Part shown: in pieces, positions 62,405 to 64,000 of the stretch
Position numbering within the stretch: the stretch's first letter is position 1
Layout: every line of letters starts with the position of its first letter
DNA from: Streptomyces sp. CC228A
Lineage (GTDB): Bacteria > Actinomycetota > Actinomycetes > Streptomycetales > Streptomycetaceae
Direction of reading: 5' to 3'
Assembly: GCF_021390935.1 (NCBI RefSeq)
Contig: NZ_JAJPUI010000003.1
Span: 434,001 to 498,000, forward strand
Length of the DNA stretch: 64,000 nucleotides
Translations under genes and position numbers: made by a program
The notes under the pieces: model-generated
What the model saw: only the letters and a program-made list of their open reading frames with translations
What the model was told of the DNA's origin: nothing
Databases searched by the model: none

Positions 62405-63142
62405 GTGGTGCACGTCCCGGGTGCCGTGCTCGGCCTGGCGGCTTCACATGAGGCGGCCGTGGCGCGCACGGTGCCTCCGCAGGTCCCCCGGCCACTGGGC
62501 CAGCCGGTGCGCGGCACCCGGCACGTCTGCGCGGCGCTGGCGGCCCTGACCGAGTCGGCCCGCCGCGAGCTGCTGACGTTCGACGACCCGGCGGCCGGGC
62601 TGCGCCAGCCGGTGCCGGAGCCGTTCCTGGAACTGGCCGGGGCGTGCGTGCGGACGGCGGCGGAGCGGGTCCGCACGGTGCGGCAGGTGGTGCCGCGGCA
62701 CGCGCTGGGACGGGTGACGGCGGCGGACGTCGGCGTGGTGGCGCGGCTGCCCGGCCGGGCGCGGCTGACGGAGAGCATCCCCTTCAAGATGATCGTCGTG
62801 GACCGCGCGGTGGCGGCGGTCCCGCTGGACCTGGAACTGCTCTGCAACGGGCTGCTGCTGATCCGCGACCCGGTGATCGTGCAGGCACTGGTGCGGGCGC
62901 ACCGCGCGTGGTGGGAGTCGGGCCAGGACGTCGGCGAGGCGGCGGCGCCGCACGCGCTGCCGCCGCGGCTGCGGCCCGTGCTGGAGGCGATGGTGGCGGG
63001 GCTCACCGACGAGACGGCCGCGGCGCGGCTCGGCATATCGGGGCGCACGTACAGCCGCCGGGTGGGCGAGCTGCTGGCCGCGCTCGGTACGACGAGCCGC
63101 TTCCGCGCCGGGGTGGAGGCGGCCCGCCGCGGCTGGGTGTGA
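62405..63142 (+). CDS. LuxR-type helix-turn-helix regulator
   Basis: A 245-aa protein from GTG 62405 (VHVPGAVLGLAASHEAAVAR). The C-terminal 60 residues (VLEAMVAGLTDETAAARLGI then SGRTYSRRVGELLAALGTTS) form a LuxR-like DNA-binding helix-turn-helix. The first 180 residues lack a recognised sensor domain but contain FKMIVVDRAVAAVPLDLELL, as in Streptomyces TrmB/LuxR-like orphan regulators. Single gene; targets unknown. Confidence 0.85.
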   Translation: MVHVPGAVLGLAASHEAAVARTVPPQVPRPLGQPVRGTRHVCAALAALTESARRELLTFDDPAAGLRQPVPEPFLELAGACVRTAAERVRTVRQVVPRHALGRVTAADVGVVARLPGRARLTESIPFKMIVVDRAVAAVPLDLELLCNGLLLIRDPVIVQALVRAHRAWWESGQDVGEAAAPHALPPRLRPVLEAMVAGLTDETAAARLGISGRTYSRRVGELLAALGTTSRFRAGVEAARRGWV

Positions 63143-63167
63143 GCGCCCGCCGCGCGCGTTCCGGCCC

Positions 63168-63320
63168 ACCGCCTGCCGCGGCCCGCGGCCGCACCGCCCG
63201 CCCCGGCAACCGCCTGCCGCGGCCCGCGGCCGCACCGCCCGCCCCGGCTCGCCACCTGGCCCCGGTAGCGGCCAGGGTCCGGATCCGGCCCGTCCGGCCC
63301 GTCCGGCCCGTCCGGCCCGC
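63168..63320. repeat. 41-bp duplication and 9-bp array
   Basis: A 41-bp unit starting ACCGCCTGCCGCGGCCCGCG occurs twice in tandem (63168 and 63209). CCGGCCCGT repeated about four times follows at 63285-63320. Both lie in the 289-bp gap before the ABC permease gene; no gene is supported there. Confidence 0.9.
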
Positions 63321-63431
63321 GCCGGGACGACGGGACGCCGGAGGCGCCGGGCTCGCCCCGTACGGAGCCGGGCGCAGCAAGCGCCGCCCCGGACGCACCG
63401 GCCGTCGCGGGCGCGTCCGGGGCCGTGCCGT

Positions 63432-64000
63432 TCAGGACACGATGTCCTTGCGGGCGAACCCGCGGAAGGCCAGCGCGAAGAGCACCAGCGCGTAGCCGGT
63501 CGACACCGCCGCGCCCTTGGCCATGCCGGACCACTCCAGGTGCGGCTGGAGCGCGTCGATCCAGGCGTACTGCCAGTGCGCCGGCAGCAGGTCGCGCCAG
63601 TCGCCGAGCGCGGTCACCGCGTCGAGGACGTTGCCGACGATGGTGAGGCCGACGGCGCCGCCGACCGCGCCCAGCGGCGCGTCCGTCCGGGTCGACAGCC
63701 AGAACGCGAGCCCGGCGGTGACTAGTTGGGAGACGAACACGAACGCGACGGCGACCGCCAGCCGCGCCACGCCGTCCCCGGCGGCCAGCGCCCCGCCGGC
63801 GGGCAGCCGCAGCGGCCCCCACCCGTAGGCGACCGTGCCCGCGGCGAGCGCGACCACCGGCAGCAGCACCATGGCGGCGGCGCTGAAGCCGAGCGCCACG
63901 GCGAGCTTCGACCACAGCAGCCGGGCCCGCGGCACGGGCGCCGCCAGCAGGTAGCGCAGCGACGACCAGCCGGCCTCGGAGGCCACCGTGTCCCCGCAGA
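63432..64000 (-). CDS. ABC-2 type transporter permease, 5' end cut by window edge
   Basis: The frame runs in from the right edge through DTVASEAGWSSLRYLLAAPV, a conserved ABC-2 permease segment, and continues to FRGFARKDIVS. Five hydrophobic stretches are visible, such as FSAAAMVLLPVVALAAGTVA and VAFVFVSQLVTAGLAFWLST. The N-terminal helices and the ATPase gene are beyond base 64000. It exports an unknown compound. Confidence 0.85.
   Translation of the reverse strand, partial: CGDTVASEAGWSSLRYLLAAPVPRARLLWSKLAVALGFSAAAMVLLPVVALAAGTVAYGWGPLRLPAGGALAAGDGVARLAVAVAFVFVSQLVTAGLAFWLSTRTDAPLGAVGGAVGLTIVGNVLDAVTALGDWRDLLPAHWQYAWIDALQPHLEWSGMAKGAAVSTGYALVLFALAFRGFARKDIVS

Overview
The window is very GC-rich actinobacterial DNA, almost certainly from Streptomyces. 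Supporting signs are the GC-rich third codon positions, frequent GTG/TTG starts with AGGAGG-type leaders, DynA/DynB dynamins beside a single-stranded-DNA-binding protein, an XRE/DUF5753-DUF6879 pair, CGNR zinc-finger regulators, a TQXA thioester surface protein with an LAETG tail, and a tRNA-Arg(TCT) without encoded CCA. I see no CRISPR array, rRNA or intact insertion sequence.

Layout. 1-2.5 kb: two DMT exporters, the second divergent from a MarR regulator across a 28-bp perfect palindrome. 2.7-13.1 kb: carbohydrate and housekeeping genes (a small membrane protein, malQ, a secreted GH84-type glycosidase, an HNH nuclease, an MscS channel, a GH4 glycosidase coupled to a BadF-type sugar kinase). 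13.1-18.8 kb: a regulatory locus (coiled-coil protein, zinc-ribbon PP2C phosphatase, zinc-ribbon FHA protein). 18.8-30.3 kb: conserved core (methyltransferase, truncated globin, thioesterase, EttA, thioester surface protein, SSB, DynB, DynA). 30.6-33.5 kb: tRNA-Arg followed by an accessory module (XRE/DUF5753, DUF6879 and a chain of very small overlapping genes). 33.7-52.4 kb: accessory metabolism with three paralogous CGNR regulators, a DoxX/PNPOx/HPP operon, a LysR regulator, a cobalamin-dependent methylaspartate mutase pair linked to a flavoprotein and an acyl-AMP ligase, then a VOC/flavoprotein/ferredoxin/ferredoxin-reductase operon and a secreted cupin. 53-64 kb: core genes again (glycosyltransferase, disulfide oxidoreductase, peroxiredoxin, TlpA-CcdA, two-component system, sortase, DUF4142 protein, LuxR-type regulator, ABC-2 permease fragment).

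The best candidate for an undescribed system is 37-46 kb. A glutamate mutase whose large subunit keeps the substrate-binding residues is followed by a 665-aa flavoprotein and an AMP-forming ligase that overlap by ATGA. A cupin and a LysR regulator precede it, and two copies of a 15-bp palindrome flank the regulators. This looks like a compact pathway that makes and activates a 3-methylaspartate-type acid; the product cannot be read from the sequence.

Caution on sequence quality. At least ten otherwise intact genes carry frame breaks. Nearly all are repaired by adding one base, usually in a short G or C run (malQ, GH84, sugar kinase, coiled-coil protein, PP2C, FHA, dynB, ferredoxin reductase, tlpA). 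I treat these as probable assembly errors, not pseudogenes. Intergenic DNA is also unusually rich in short tandem arrays (7-, 8-, 10-, 15-, 41- and 45-bp units).
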